The notes: generated from the sequence alone by a model not told the origin. A DNA stretch of 35,967 bases from JAAYAN01 sp964437215 (GCA_964437215.1 CAYTFZ010000016.1:1-35967); one strand, 5' to 3'. Counted from the stretch's first letter, positions 8,040 through 17,116 are shown. Numbers and translations are program-made.

Positions 8040-9095
8040 ATGAATACAACAAAATCGGACCCTGTAATAAAATTTTTTGTTACCGTTGCAGGTGTGATAC
8101 TAATATTTGCAGTGATAAAAGAACTTCAACATATTTTTATACCTTTGGTTGTTGCTGTTTTTTTATATTTTGTTTTCGAACCTTTTAATAGTTTTCTAAA
8201 AAAAAATAAATTTCCAGAATGGCTGGCTATTTTGAGCGATTTGCTTATAATGGTTGGATTTCTTTATGGGATTTCTAATTTACTAATAAATCAGTTCAGC
8301 CAATTGAAAGAGGCACTTCCCGAATATATTTCGCGGCTTAATCATATAATAAGTTCAACAGCAATTTCTTTTGGAATTCACGATAAAATATTTACCGATT
8401 TCAGCATTACTGAATACCTTAACAACATGGATTACAGCGGATTTGCAGAGAACATATTTTCATCAACCATATCTGTTTTTTCATCTATTTTTCTTGTATT
8501 ATTCTTTTTTATTTTTGTTACAAGCGGTTACGATAATATTGTTCTTGTAATTAAAAACCGATACGAAGTTTCGGCAAAAAAAAGGGAGGAAAAAAAAGAC
8601 GGTCTTGTTGAAAATACATTCCGGAATATTTCAAATCAGATAAAAACTTATTTAGGAACAAAATTTTTAGTAAGCCTTTTAACAGCTGCATTATCGGGAT
8701 TCGCATTATGGATATTCGGGGTGGATTTTGTGTTTGTTTGGATTGTAATAACTTTCCTCTTTAATTTTATTCCAAACATTGGAAGTATAGTTGCAGTTAT
8801 CTTGCCTTCGCTTATGAGTTTGGTGCAGTTCGAAAATTTCGGTTATACTATATTAATAACTGTTGTGATATCGGTAATTCAAAATATTATAGGGAATATA
8901 ATAGAACCGAAAATAATGGGAAATAAACTAGGGCTTAATCCTATAGTAATTTTATTATCACTACTTTTATGGGGTTACGTATGGGGAATTACGGGAATGT
9001 TTTTATCTGTTCCGCTGGCTGGAATTTTAAGAATAATATTATCTCAATCCGATTCGAAGAATTTAAAATTTTTAAGTAATCTTATGGGAAATTAA
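8040..9095 (+). CDS. AI-2E/PerM family membrane permease
   Basis: 351 residues with about seven to eight hydrophobic helices: two at the N-terminus (about 10-50), one at 60-85, one near 145-165 and a cluster from 205 to the end. It contains the family's 'FNFIPNIGSIVAVILP' stretch (about residues 237-252), and a later 'NIIGNIIEPKIMGNKLGLNPIVILLSLLLWGYVWG' block, which is the PerM/AI-2E signature. Members include TqsA and YdiK of E. coli and Na+/H+ antiporter-like proteins; the substrate cannot be told from sequence. It stands alone between the STAS gene (divergent) and the RNase P RNA gene. Confidence 0.9.
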   Translation: MNTTKSDPVIKFFVTVAGVILIFAVIKELQHIFIPLVVAVFLYFVFEPFNSFLKKNKFPEWLAILSDLLIMVGFLYGISNLLINQFSQLKEALPEYISRLNHIISSTAISFGIHDKIFTDFSITEYLNNMDYSGFAENIFSSTISVFSSIFLVLFFFIFVTSGYDNIVLVIKNRYEVSAKKREEKKDGLVENTFRNISNQIKTYLGTKFLVSLLTAALSGFALWIFGVDFVFVWIVITFLFNFIPNIGSIVAVILPSLMSLVQFENFGYTILITVVISVIQNIIGNIIEPKIMGNKLGLNPIVILLSLLLWGYVWGITGMFLSVPLAGILRIILSQSDSKNLKFLSNLMGN

Positions 9096-9158
9096 AGCCT
9101 CTTCTAACCTTAATCGGCATACCGAATTTTTAATTGTGATTTATCCACTCAAATTTTA

Positions 9159-9166
9159 TATATTTG
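9159..9166 (+). promoter_or_regulatory. Candidate -7 box for rnpB
   Basis: TATATTTG matches TAnnTTTG exactly. A weak -33-like TTG lies at 9134-9136. A start near 9173 would leave about 20 nt before the P1 helix. It is the only good box between the permease gene and rnpB. Confidence 0.45.
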
Positions 9167-9195
9167 TGGCAATTAGAAAAATAAATAAAACAAGG

Positions 9196-9651
9196 TATTG
9201 GAAAGAGTAACAGTAGTTCTGATTGGGCAATTGCTGCAGGAAATACAAATTTCCTGGCAGAGGAAAGTCCGAACTCCGAAGAACAGGGTGCCGGGTAACG
9301 CCCGGGGGCCAAGGTGAAAACTAAGGTTACGGAAAGTGCCGCAGAAAAGATACCGCCCGCCTAAAGCGGGTAAGGGTGAAAAGGCAGGGTAAAAGCCTAC
9401 CGCTCCGTCAGTAATGCCGGAGGTTCCATTTAGGAAGTCCCTCAAAAGGGGATCAGGGCAAACCCCACTCGGAGCAAGGTTAAGCAGGAAGATCCTTCTG
9501 TTTTGGAAGGGAAGGTTGTTCGCCTTTATTCTTTCGGGTAAACTGCTGGATTATGATAGCAATATCATAACAAGATAAATAATTGCCGTCCCGATATATC
9601 GGGATTACAGAATTCGGCTTATAGATCTGGGCTGCTTTACTTTTTCCAATA
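9196..9651 (+). ncRNA. rnpB: RNase P RNA, bacterial type A
   Basis: The catalytic RNA of ribonuclease P, which trims the 5' leader of tRNA precursors. The diagnostic conserved blocks are present: GAGGAAAGTCC at 9260-9270 (P4 5' strand), GGGTGAAAAGGCAGGGTAAAAGCCTACCGC around 9373-9403, and ACAGAATTCGGCTTAT at 9607-9622 (P4 3' strand). P1 closes the molecule: 9196-9210 pairs with 9637-9651 over 15 bp with one G-U, then continues across a bulge for about eight more pairs. P3 is visible at 9234-9260. A perfect 16-bp palindrome (TCCCGATATATCGGGA, 9589-9604) sits at the place of the P18 hairpin. Exact ends are inferred from P1 pairing. No separate T-tract terminator follows; recJ begins 8 nt later. 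Small reading frames on the other strand are shadows. Confidence 0.93.
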
Positions 9652-9659
9652 AAAGCATT

Positions 9660-11375
9660 ATGCAAAAGACAAAGTGGATTTTAAAGGAAAGTTCACCGCA
9701 GAAAGAAATTCTTTCGCTTGCTGACAGTCTTAATATTTCGAATATACTTGCAAATCTTTTAATTTACCGCGGAGTTACAAATTTTTACGAGGCAAAAGCA
9801 TTTTTCCGCCCTTCATTGGATATGTTGTATGATCCGTATTTGATGGATGGAATGGATGAGGCTTCGAACAGGGTAATAGCTGCTATTACCAATAACGAAA
9901 AAATTGTAATTTACGGCGATTATGATGTGGATGGTACTTGTTCTACAGCATTAATGTATCTGTTTCTTAAAGAGTTTAATGCCGATGTGGAGATGTATAT
10001 CCCCAACAGATTAACGGACGGATATGGGCTTTCGCTTCAGGGAATTGATTATATTAAAGAGCGCGGATGTAAATTGATGATTACAGTAGATTGCGGTATT
10101 ACTGCAGTTGAAGAAGTTGATTATGCCAGCAGTTTTGGAATAGAAACAATTATTTGCGATCATCATAAAGTTAAAGACAATGTGCCTAAGGCGGTAGCGG
10201 TTTTAGACCCGATTAAGCCGGGTTGCAATTATCCGTTTAAACATTTATCGGGAGCCGGCGTTGCATTTAAACTTGCACGCGCAGTTGGCGATAAAGTTGG
10301 GAAGAAAGAGCTCGCTCTTAAATATCTTGATCTAGTTGCTCTTGCAGGCGCCGCTGATATTGTATCGCTTACAGGTGAAAACCGCGTGCTTGTAAGACGT
10401 GGAATTGAACAGATTAATACGAATCCCAGACCGGGAATTAAGGCATTAATTCTTGCGGCAAGAATGGATTTAGGATTTCTTACCGCCGGACAGATTGTTT
10501 TTTCGCTGGCACCACGAATTAATGCTGTTGGGAGAATGGGAGAGGCAATTCGTGCGGTACAGCTTTTTGTTACTGATGATGAAAAGGAAGCTATAAAGCT
10601 TGCAACTGTTTTGGAAGCTGAAAATGTTGAGCGAAGAAAAATTGATGAAGCTACATTTTCGCACGCGTTACAAAAAGCCGAAAAAGAAATAGATTTACAA
10701 AACGATATAGGGATTGTTCTTCACGATGATAATTGGCATCCGGGAGTAATTGGAATTGTAGCATCGCGGATGGTGGAAAAATATTACCGACCGGCTGTAA
10801 TGTTATCAACAATCGACGGAGTAGCTAAGGGCAGCGCAAGGAGTATTACGGGATTTAATGTTTACAAAGCTTTGCAGGAATGCGAGGATTTATTAATTCA
10901 ATATGGCGGTCACGAAGCAGCAGCAGGCTTGGCAATTGAGATTGAGAAAATTGATGAATTCAGATTACGATTTAATAGAATTCTGAAAGAAACAATTAAA
11001 GAGAAAGATATTATTCCCGAAACTATTATCGATAGTCACATTTCATTCGGGGAGATAACTCCGAAGTTTATGAGAATCCTTGATGAGTTTTCACCATTCG
11101 GTCCCGGAAATATGCGTCCGGTATTTATGGCTACAGATGTTAAGGTATTATATCCGCCGCGACTTGTAGGAGGCAGTCATCTTATTTTGTACCTCAAGCA
11201 GGACGGCTGCGATAAAATGTTCGATTCAATAGGGTTCAGTCTTGGCAGTTTTGCTTCGGAAATAGATTATAAAAAGGATTTGATAGATATAGTTTTTACG
11301 CTTGAAAAGGTTACAAAAGACGGCAGACAATATCCTCAGTTTCGTTTGAAAGACCTGAAAGTAAAAAAAGGCTGA
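9660..11375 (+). CDS. recJ: Single-stranded-DNA exonuclease RecJ
   Basis: 5'-3' exonuclease on single-stranded DNA in RecF recombination and mismatch repair. 571 residues, the usual length for the core enzyme. DHH-family motifs: 'DYDVDG' (87-92), 'TVDCGIT' (142-148), the DHH triad (167-169), 'SLAPRINAVGRM' (282-293) and the DHHA1 'GGHEAAAGLA' (about 415-424). These provide the Mn-binding Asp/His set. The start 'MQKTKWI' fits the family N-terminus. There is no Shine-Dalgarno site; the 8 nt upstream of ATG directly follow the RNase P RNA P1 helix. It is followed by ruvC after 41 nt, so recombination genes are grouped. Confidence 0.96.
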   Translation: MQKTKWILKESSPQKEILSLADSLNISNILANLLIYRGVTNFYEAKAFFRPSLDMLYDPYLMDGMDEASNRVIAAITNNEKIVIYGDYDVDGTCSTALMYLFLKEFNADVEMYIPNRLTDGYGLSLQGIDYIKERGCKLMITVDCGITAVEEVDYASSFGIETIICDHHKVKDNVPKAVAVLDPIKPGCNYPFKHLSGAGVAFKLARAVGDKVGKKELALKYLDLVALAGAADIVSLTGENRVLVRRGIEQINTNPRPGIKALILAARMDLGFLTAGQIVFSLAPRINAVGRMGEAIRAVQLFVTDDEKEAIKLATVLEAENVERRKIDEATFSHALQKAEKEIDLQNDIGIVLHDDNWHPGVIGIVASRMVEKYYRPAVMLSTIDGVAKGSARSITGFNVYKALQECEDLLIQYGGHEAAAGLAIEIEKIDEFRLRFNRILKETIKEKDIIPETIIDSHISFGEITPKFMRILDEFSPFGPGNMRPVFMATDVKVLYPPRLVGGSHLILYLKQDGCDKMFDSIGFSLGSFASEIDYKKDLIDIVFTLEKVTKDGRQYPQFRLKDLKVKKG

Positions 11376-11416
11376 TACACAGTTTGGACTAATTAAATTA
11401 AACTGAAAGTGAAAGA

Positions 11417-11953
11417 ATGATAATTTTCGGTGTAGATCCCGGAACTCAGACTATGGGTTACGGAATAATTGAATACAGCAGAAATGAAGTAAGTTATATC
11501 AAATCGGGCACAATAAATCTTAAAAACATACCCGAGCAGAGTCAGAAAATCTCGATTATTTATAAAGATTTGACGGAACTGATTAAAACTTACAGACCGG
11601 ATGAGTTTGCCATTGAGACTGCCTTTTACGGGAAGAATATTCAGTCGGCTATGAAGCTGGGATACGTAAGAGGTGTTGCAGTACTTGCCGCTGTTCATTC
11701 GGGTATTCCAGCTAAAGAGTATTCGCCCCGCGAAATAAAAAAAGCAATAACCGGAAAAGGTTCTGCAGCAAAAGAGCAAGTTCAGTATATGATACTTCAT
11801 CTTTTAAAAATGAAAAAAGAATTTAAAAATATGGATGAAAGCGATGCTCTGGCAATTGCGGTTTGCCATGCATTCAAATTAAAAACTCTGGCTCATAAAA
11901 GCAGCAGCTGGAAAGATTTTATTTTAGCTAATCCCGGGAGGATAATTGAATGA
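11417..11953 (+). CDS. ruvC: Holliday junction endonuclease RuvC
   Basis: Resolves four-way DNA junctions as a dimer working with RuvAB. 178 residues. The RNase H-like catalytic acids are D7 (GVDPGTQTMGYG), E67 (AIETAF), D140 and D143 (MDESDALAIAVCH). The 'SPREIKKAITGKGSAAKEQV' segment is the usual DNA-contacting part. It overlaps ruvA by 4 nt (ATGA), which suggests translational coupling. The order recJ-ruvC-ruvA is compatible with one operon. The region up to the start has GTGAAAGA, a weak ribosome site. Confidence 0.97.
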   Translation: MIIFGVDPGTQTMGYGIIEYSRNEVSYIKSGTINLKNIPEQSQKISIIYKDLTELIKTYRPDEFAIETAFYGKNIQSAMKLGYVRGVAVLAAVHSGIPAKEYSPREIKKAITGKGSAAKEQVQYMILHLLKMKKEFKNMDESDALAIAVCHAFKLKTLAHKSSSWKDFILANPGRIIE

Positions 11954-12543
11954 TAGGATATCTTAATGGAAAAATTATAGATAAAAAGCCCACAAAAATC
12001 CTTTTAGATGTTAACGGGGTCGGGTATATCATTAACATTTCTCTTAATACATTCGACAAACTTCCGGATGAAGGAGCAAAGGTATCTGTTTATACTTATC
12101 TCAGCGTTCGCGAAGATGCAATGGATCTCTACGGTTTTATACTTCCGGAAGAGAAAGAAATGTTTTTACTTCTGATAGGAGTTAACGGAATCGGTGCAAA
12201 ACTGGCTCAAAACATTTTATCCGGAATAAATACAAACGAATTAAAGGAATCTTTAAAAACCGGCAATCTTGCAAGACTTACAGCCGTACCGGGAGTAGGC
12301 AGAAAAACGGCGGAGCGGATGATTGTTGAACTTCGCGACAAAGTAGAATCGCTTGCCGGGGATACAGTTTTAAGCTTTCAGGGTACAGTTTCTAATATTA
12401 AAGCAGATTCGCTTAGTGCTTTATCGAGTCTGGGATATAATGTAAAAGTGGCTGAAAAGGCCGTGAATCAGATTTTAAGTGCGAACCCCTCGGTTTCAAT
12501 TGAGGATTTGATAAGGTTATCGTTAGGTATTTTAAATAAATAA
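11950..12543 (+). CDS. ruvA: Holliday junction branch-migration protein RuvA
   Basis: The DNA-binding tetramer that loads RuvB onto Holliday junctions. 197 residues: an OB-fold N-terminus (MIGYLNGKIID...DVNGVGYIINI), helix-hairpin-helix motifs at about 77-82 (GVNGIG) and 113-124 (VPGVGRKTAERM), and a C-terminal three-helix domain (about 150-197) that contacts RuvB. All are typical. It overlaps ruvC by 4 nt and is followed by a hairpin terminator. No ruvB occurs in the window, so RuvB must be encoded elsewhere. Confidence 0.97.
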   Translation: MIGYLNGKIIDKKPTKILLDVNGVGYIINISLNTFDKLPDEGAKVSVYTYLSVREDAMDLYGFILPEEKEMFLLLIGVNGIGAKLAQNILSGINTNELKESLKTGNLARLTAVPGVGRKTAERMIVELRDKVESLAGDTVLSFQGTVSNIKADSLSALSSLGYNVKVAEKAVNQILSANPSVSIEDLIRLSLGILNK

Positions 12544-12570
12544 GAGTTCCGCAAAGTTACGGAACTCCTT
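12544..12570. terminator. Intrinsic terminator between ruvA and pepF
   Basis: An 8-bp perfect stem GAGTTCCG/CGGAACTC with an 8-nt loop starts 1 nt after the ruvA stop. It lies between converging genes and could end both transcripts, but T tracts are short on both sides. Confidence 0.55.
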
Positions 12571-12577
12571 ACCTAAA

Positions 12578-14455
12578 TTATTTCAATTTCCCAATTTCTT
12601 TTTCAAGCTGATCTACCAATAACGAAAACTGATCGATTACAGCTTTTAATGTTTCCGGTTTCGATAAATCGATACCGGCTTTTTTAAGCTGCTCCATCGG
12701 ATAGTCGTTCCCGCCGGATTTAAGCAGATTAATGTACTTCTCTTTTGCATCTTCTTTTTGCCGGGATTTACCTGTAGTGATATTTTGATATATTTGAGCC
12801 GAGGAAGCAAAACAAGTTGCATATTGATAAACATAGAACGGTGTTCTGTAAAGATGAGGTATCCGAGCCCATACTGTATTTGTCATTTCGTTTTTTTCTA
12901 CGGAATCTCCGTAATAAGTTTCGTTAAGGTCTTCAATTATCTTATTCAATCGTTCGGCTGTAACCGATTCGCCGTTTTCAACTAATTTATGTACCTGATA
13001 TTCAAAATCGGCAAAAAGGGATTGAGTATAAAATGTTCCTGTAATTCCTTGTATTGCCTGCTGAAGCAGATTTATTCTTTCCTTAGTATTTGATGTTTTT
13101 TTAAGCATATAATCGAGCAGAAGCCTTTCGTTAAAAGTGGAAGCTACTTCGGCTACAAAAATAGTATACGAAGAATTTGCAAAAGGCTGATTTTCATTTG
13201 AAAGAAGAGTATGAAGCGTATGACCAAGCTCGTGACCCAAAGTGAATACATTATCCAATGTTTCATTGTAATTCATCAGCATATAAGGATGAACGCCGTA
13301 AACTCCTGCTGAATAAGCTCCCGCCCTTTTGCCTGTGTTTTCAAATACATCAATCCAGCCGTTTTTAAGAGCCGATGACATTTTTTTTGAATAATCTCTG
13401 CCTAATGGTTTAACAGATTCGAGAACCAGTTTTTGTGCATCGGGATAAGAATATGTTTTCACTAAATCGGTTAAGGGCACGGAGCCGTCGTAGCTGTAAT
13501 ATTTATCAAGCTTCAGTAATTTCTTCCTAAGCAGATTATATTTTTTCAGCGGGGCAGTATTCTGTTTTACCGTGTTTATAAGATTTTCGTAAACGGCAAC
13601 CGGAATATTATTATCTGCAAGATTTGCTTCTAATGATGAATTAAATCCACGTGCACGCGCATTTGCCCAATCTTTTTGACATACAGCCGCATAGATTGAA
13701 GCATAAGTGTTTTCATTTTTCTTGAAAACATTGTAATGCCCTTCAAAAATTTTCTGCCGGTCTTCCTGATTTTTATTTGTTGCCAACACGCGGCTGTAAT
13801 TACCGTAAGAGGTAATTTCTTCTTTGCCGTTTGATAAAGTAATTTTAGGAAAATCAACATCGGCAGTAGTTAGATTAGAATATATTTCTGATGGAGAATT
13901 GTTGACTATTTCGAAAAGAGAAAGCAGTTCTTCTTTATCAGCGGATAAAACGTGCTCCTGCATTCTGTAAAGATTTTCAATCCCGAAACGGTAAGGCTTA
14001 AAATCTTTGTTTCCGTCGAGCCATAATTTCATTGTTTCCCAGGGAATTTCGAGAAGCTCGGGATTAATCCAGGATGAAGCTATTCCGAATTCGGCAAAAG
14101 CGCGCTGAACTTTTTGCAGTTTTGCGTTAACCTGCTGATCGCGCGTATCCAAATCGCGAGTTAGCTGAGGATACCGGTAAACTTTATAAGATAAAATTCC
14201 GATTTCATCATTTAATTTCATTACTTTAAGTAATGTTTCGGACGATTCCTTTAGTTTGCCTTTGTACGAAACCAATTCAGTCATCAATTCATTCATCCGC
14301 GATAAATCTTTTTCCCACGAGTCCCAGTCCCGAAAAATGTCATTAAGATTCCACTTATATTCTGCGGGAATTTCATCGCGAGTTTCGTAAACCTTTTGAG
14401 CTTGATTGGTTTCGTAAACACAAAATAAAATTGAAATAAATAATAGGCAGCGCAT
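12578..14455 (-). CDS. pepF: Oligoendopeptidase F, M3 family, exported
   Basis: A zinc metallopeptidase that cuts oligopeptides. 625 residues. The zinc site HELGH is at about 408-412 (TLGHELGHTLHTLLS), followed by the third-ligand region 'FVAEVASTFNERLLL'. The N-terminal 'EIPAEYKWNLNDIF' and C-terminal 'ARIPHLYRTPFYVYQYATCFASSA' are family hallmarks. The N-terminus is a signal peptide (MRCLLFISILFCVYETNQAQ), so the enzyme probably acts in the periplasm or outside, unlike the classical cytoplasmic PepF. AAGGAG about 8 nt upstream of the ATG supports this start. It is convergent with ruvA and divergent from the Crp-like gene. Confidence 0.93.
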   Translation of the reverse strand: MRCLLFISILFCVYETNQAQKVYETRDEIPAEYKWNLNDIFRDWDSWEKDLSRMNELMTELVSYKGKLKESSETLLKVMKLNDEIGILSYKVYRYPQLTRDLDTRDQQVNAKLQKVQRAFAEFGIASSWINPELLEIPWETMKLWLDGNKDFKPYRFGIENLYRMQEHVLSADKEELLSLFEIVNNSPSEIYSNLTTADVDFPKITLSNGKEEITSYGNYSRVLATNKNQEDRQKIFEGHYNVFKKNENTYASIYAAVCQKDWANARARGFNSSLEANLADNNIPVAVYENLINTVKQNTAPLKKYNLLRKKLLKLDKYYSYDGSVPLTDLVKTYSYPDAQKLVLESVKPLGRDYSKKMSSALKNGWIDVFENTGKRAGAYSAGVYGVHPYMLMNYNETLDNVFTLGHELGHTLHTLLSNENQPFANSSYTIFVAEVASTFNERLLLDYMLKKTSNTKERINLLQQAIQGITGTFYTQSLFADFEYQVHKLVENGESVTAERLNKIIEDLNETYYGDSVEKNEMTNTVWARIPHLYRTPFYVYQYATCFASSAQIYQNITTGKSRQKEDAKEKYINLLKSGGNDYPMEQLKKAGIDLSKPETLKAVIDQFSLLVDQLEKEIGKLK

Positions 14456-14548
14456 TTAACATTTCTCCTTGAAATTAGAAAACCTAAACATATTTTTATT
14501 TAAGCGGTTTGCAAACCCTTAAAAATTTTTACTTTTAAAGTAAGAAAA

Positions 14549-14556
14549 TATATTTG
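14549..14556 (+). promoter_or_regulatory. Candidate -7 box for the Crp/Fnr-like gene
   Basis: TATATTTG fits TAnnTTTG and is identical to the box upstream of rnpB. No clear -33 TTTG is seen. It would leave a leader of about 90 nt. It lies in the 199-nt divergent spacer with pepF. Confidence 0.35.
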
Positions 14557-14654
14557 TTTATGAAAAAATTAAGAAATTATATTTATCCGGTTACTGTTTT
14601 ATTTTTTTCAAAAAAAGATAAAAGTTTTTAATAATTTTTAAAAGTTGAGATTTT

Positions 14655-15221
14655 ATGACGGCAGATTTATTAAAAAACTCATTCGATAAATATTACAATT
14701 TTCCGCTTTCTTTTTGGGAGGATATTGAACGAGAAGGAGAAATAATTTCTGTCGGGAAAGAGGAAGTTCTAAAAAGCAGAGATAAAACAGAGAATTATTT
14801 ATACTTTATAATTAAGGGAAGTACAGGAATTCTTCTTTGGAATAAGAATAATTTTGTTTGTACAGACCTTATTCTGGAAGGCGATTTTTGCTGCGATTAT
14901 TTTTCTTTTATCACCCGGCAGCCTACTCCTTACGAAGTGTTGGTATTCGAAAAATCGCAGCTATTTAAAATATCATATCAAAAATTAACCTGCGTAATCA
15001 ATTCAACAGAATTTGAAGATAAATTCTGGAGATATTCTGCTTCGGCTTTGTACGTAGAGAAAAATCTTCAATTTATGCAGTCCATTACAAAATCTGCTGC
15101 CGAAATATATAATTTATTGTCCGCTAATCATCCCGATTTAATTAAGAGGATTCCGCAAAAATATATTGCTTCATTTTTAGGAATTACACCTCAAAGTTTA
15201 AGCAGAATAAGAAGAAAATAA
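14655..15221 (+). CDS. Crp/Fnr family transcription regulator
   Basis: 188 residues. A beta-roll cNMP-like sensor domain spans about 20-120 (EGEIISVGKEEVLKSRDKTENYLYFIIKGSTGILL, then LEGDFCCDYFSFI). A dimer helix follows, then a C-terminal winged helix-turn-helix with recognition helix 'PQKYIASFLGITPQSLSRIRRK' (last ~25 residues). The Arg/Ser phosphate pocket of true cAMP receptors is not apparent, and no Fnr-type cysteine cluster is seen at the N-terminus, so the ligand is unknown. It is upstream of, and on the same strand as, the serine hydrolase and CPBP protease genes, with 81 nt between, so it may regulate them or itself. Confidence 0.9.
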   Translation: MTADLLKNSFDKYYNFPLSFWEDIEREGEIISVGKEEVLKSRDKTENYLYFIIKGSTGILLWNKNNFVCTDLILEGDFCCDYFSFITRQPTPYEVLVFEKSQLFKISYQKLTCVINSTEFEDKFWRYSASALYVEKNLQFMQSITKSAAEIYNLLSANHPDLIKRIPQKYIASFLGITPQSLSRIRRK

Positions 15222-15302
15222 ATTCAACAATTACCAAATGGTAATTGAAGGCAAATAAGTTTGAATTATTTTTGCATCATCTTAAAAAATAAAGTGATTT
15301 AG

Positions 15303-16373
15303 ATGATAGATAATTTAAAAATTTCTCAATTAACCGGACTGACTCGCAAAAAATTCAATCTTCCTGCAATTGCAGTTTGTGTTGTAAATTCAACTGAAAT
15401 TTTATTGGCTGATGTGCAGGGAGTAAAATATGCCGGCAGCAATGAAGAAGTTTCACTGAATGATTATTTCCACATAGGATCGTGTTCAAAATCTTTTTTA
15501 GGAATTATTGCAGCAAAAGCTATTGAACAAAAACTTATAAAATGGGAAACAAAGTTTTTCGATCTTTTCCCTGAATTAAAAAAAAATTCAAAGGCTATTT
15601 ACCATAAAATAACACTTAAAGATTTGTTTTTATGCCAAGCCGGAGTAAAACCTTTCACCAACATGGAGAAAGAAACTCTTCCTCAATTACCCGAAGGAAA
15701 AGAGAGCAATTTTTATGAATTTGCAAAATATCTTTTCAATCTGGAACCTATTGCCAAATTTGATAAAAATGGATTCGATTTTATGTATTCAAATGCAAGT
15801 TACTCAATGGCTGCTTTGATACTTGAAAAAGCAACGGGATTATCGTACAAACAATTAGTTGAGAATTATATTAACGGCGGGATGAAAATAAATACAATCT
15901 TCGGATTTCCGAATAAATATAATGCGAAGCAGCCATGGGGACATATGATAAACGGGAAAAATCTTGAAACATTTGCTCCTGAATGCGAATATGTTTTGCC
16001 TGCTCTTATTTCACCGGCCGGGGATTTATCACTTACACCATTAATGTTTGCTGAATATTTGATTGAAAATCTAAGAGGTTTTAAAGGAGAATCAAATTTC
16101 CTTAAAAAGGATTCGTTCGATTTTCTTCATTTTGGCAACAAAACATTTTCAATAGGGTTGGCAAATGGAAAAATCCTCGGCAAAAAATTCTCGGGTATGG
16201 ATGGGTCGGCGGGTACATTTTTCTGCAGGGCAATTTTCTTTAGTGATTCGGATTTGGCTCTTTTGATAATGACAAACGCCGGAACTTCGACAGGTAGAAT
16301 GAAGAGCGTGGACTGGCTAACGATGAAGATAATTAAAGAGATTTTTAACTTGCGCTGGAAGTTCTGGATATGA
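15303..16373 (+). CDS. Serine hydrolase, beta-lactamase/class C-like fold
   Basis: 356 residues. SxxK is at S60-x-x-K63 (IGSCSKSFLGI), YxN at Y162-S-N164, and the third box reads 'GMDGSAGTF' in place of KTG, as is common in the class C-like esterase/D-aminopeptidase-type group (PF00144). There is no signal peptide, so it is probably cytoplasmic, which argues against antibiotic hydrolysis; an esterase or peptidase role is likelier. The stop overlaps the next ATG by 4 nt (ATGA), so it is coupled to the CPBP gene. It lies behind a Crp/Fnr-like gene. The substrate is unknown. Confidence 0.88.
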   Translation: MIDNLKISQLTGLTRKKFNLPAIAVCVVNSTEILLADVQGVKYAGSNEEVSLNDYFHIGSCSKSFLGIIAAKAIEQKLIKWETKFFDLFPELKKNSKAIYHKITLKDLFLCQAGVKPFTNMEKETLPQLPEGKESNFYEFAKYLFNLEPIAKFDKNGFDFMYSNASYSMAALILEKATGLSYKQLVENYINGGMKINTIFGFPNKYNAKQPWGHMINGKNLETFAPECEYVLPALISPAGDLSLTPLMFAEYLIENLRGFKGESNFLKKDSFDFLHFGNKTFSIGLANGKILGKKFSGMDGSAGTFFCRAIFFSDSDLALLIMTNAGTSTGRMKSVDWLTMKIIKEIFNLRWKFWI

Positions 16374-17116
16374 TTTTAGAGCTGAATGTTTTTACCTTGG
16401 TTTTTATAGCAGTTTTTATTCAAATAGTGATTATTAATCCGCTTAAAGGTCTTGGTTCAATTAAAAATCTTAAAGAAAATAAAAATACGAGCGAAACCAG
16501 TAAAATCGGACTTTATAAGTCAATAATAATTTGGGAATTGGCTCCTGTAATTTTAGTATTATTTACAATGCCGTTTTCAGATTTCAACTTTCAGAATATT
16601 GGTATAAGGATGATAAAATTCGATCAATATTCTTTTGGAAATTGGATTTCGTATTCTGTTGCTGCAGTTTATTTCCTGTCGTTCATTTACAACATTTATT
16701 CAATTTTCAAGCTTAAGGGAGATGAGAATCTGCAGAAACAGAATGCAGCTAAATTACCGGAGGAATTGAAGTTATTTCTTCCGGTTACCGTAAAGGAGAA
16801 AAAAGTTTGGACTTACGTGGCAATAACTGCGGGAACAACAGAAGAAATTCTTTACAGAGGTTACCTGTTTTTTGCTTTGGGAATTATTTTTCCCGCGCTT
16901 TCAATTTTTATGGTTTTTATAGTTTCGAGCATTATTTTCGGAATCGGGCATTTATATCAAGGTGCAGAAGCTGTTAAACCGGCAATAATAGGTATATTTT
17001 ACGGTCTCTTCTATCTTGTTTTCGGTTCCATATTTCCTGTAATAATACTTCACTTTTTGCAAGATTATACAGCAAAATTTATATTCAATGAAGAAATCCT
17101 TTATTCCGGAGAATAA
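16370..17116 (+). CDS. CPBP-family intramembrane metalloprotease
   Basis: 248 residues with roughly seven hydrophobic helices. The catalytic Glu pair and Arg are at E158-E159-x3-R163 (TEEILYRGY), and a conserved His (H194) is in 'FGIGHLYQG', followed by 'VFGSIFPVIILHFLQD' with a further His and Asp. These match the CAAX protease/bacteriocin-processing (Abi) family, which cleaves or modifies membrane-associated peptides, including CAAX processing in eukaryotes and bacteriocin immunity in bacteria. The substrate here is unknown. It overlaps the serine hydrolase gene by 4 nt, so the two are probably co-translated. No clear terminator was seen. Confidence 0.9.
   Translation: MILELNVFTLVFIAVFIQIVIINPLKGLGSIKNLKENKNTSETSKIGLYKSIIIWELAPVILVLFTMPFSDFNFQNIGIRMIKFDQYSFGNWISYSVAAVYFLSFIYNIYSIFKLKGDENLQKQNAAKLPEELKLFLPVTVKEKKVWTYVAITAGTTEEILYRGYLFFALGIIFPALSIFMVFIVSSIIFGIGHLYQGAEAVKPAIIGIFYGLFYLVFGSIFPVIILHFLQDYTAKFIFNEEILYSGE

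Noticed and set aside
9130..9665. Minus-strand reading frames of 60-90 residues across 9130-9665
   Set aside because: They lie on the RNase P RNA gene, have no family features, and the conserved RNA blocks explain the sequence.
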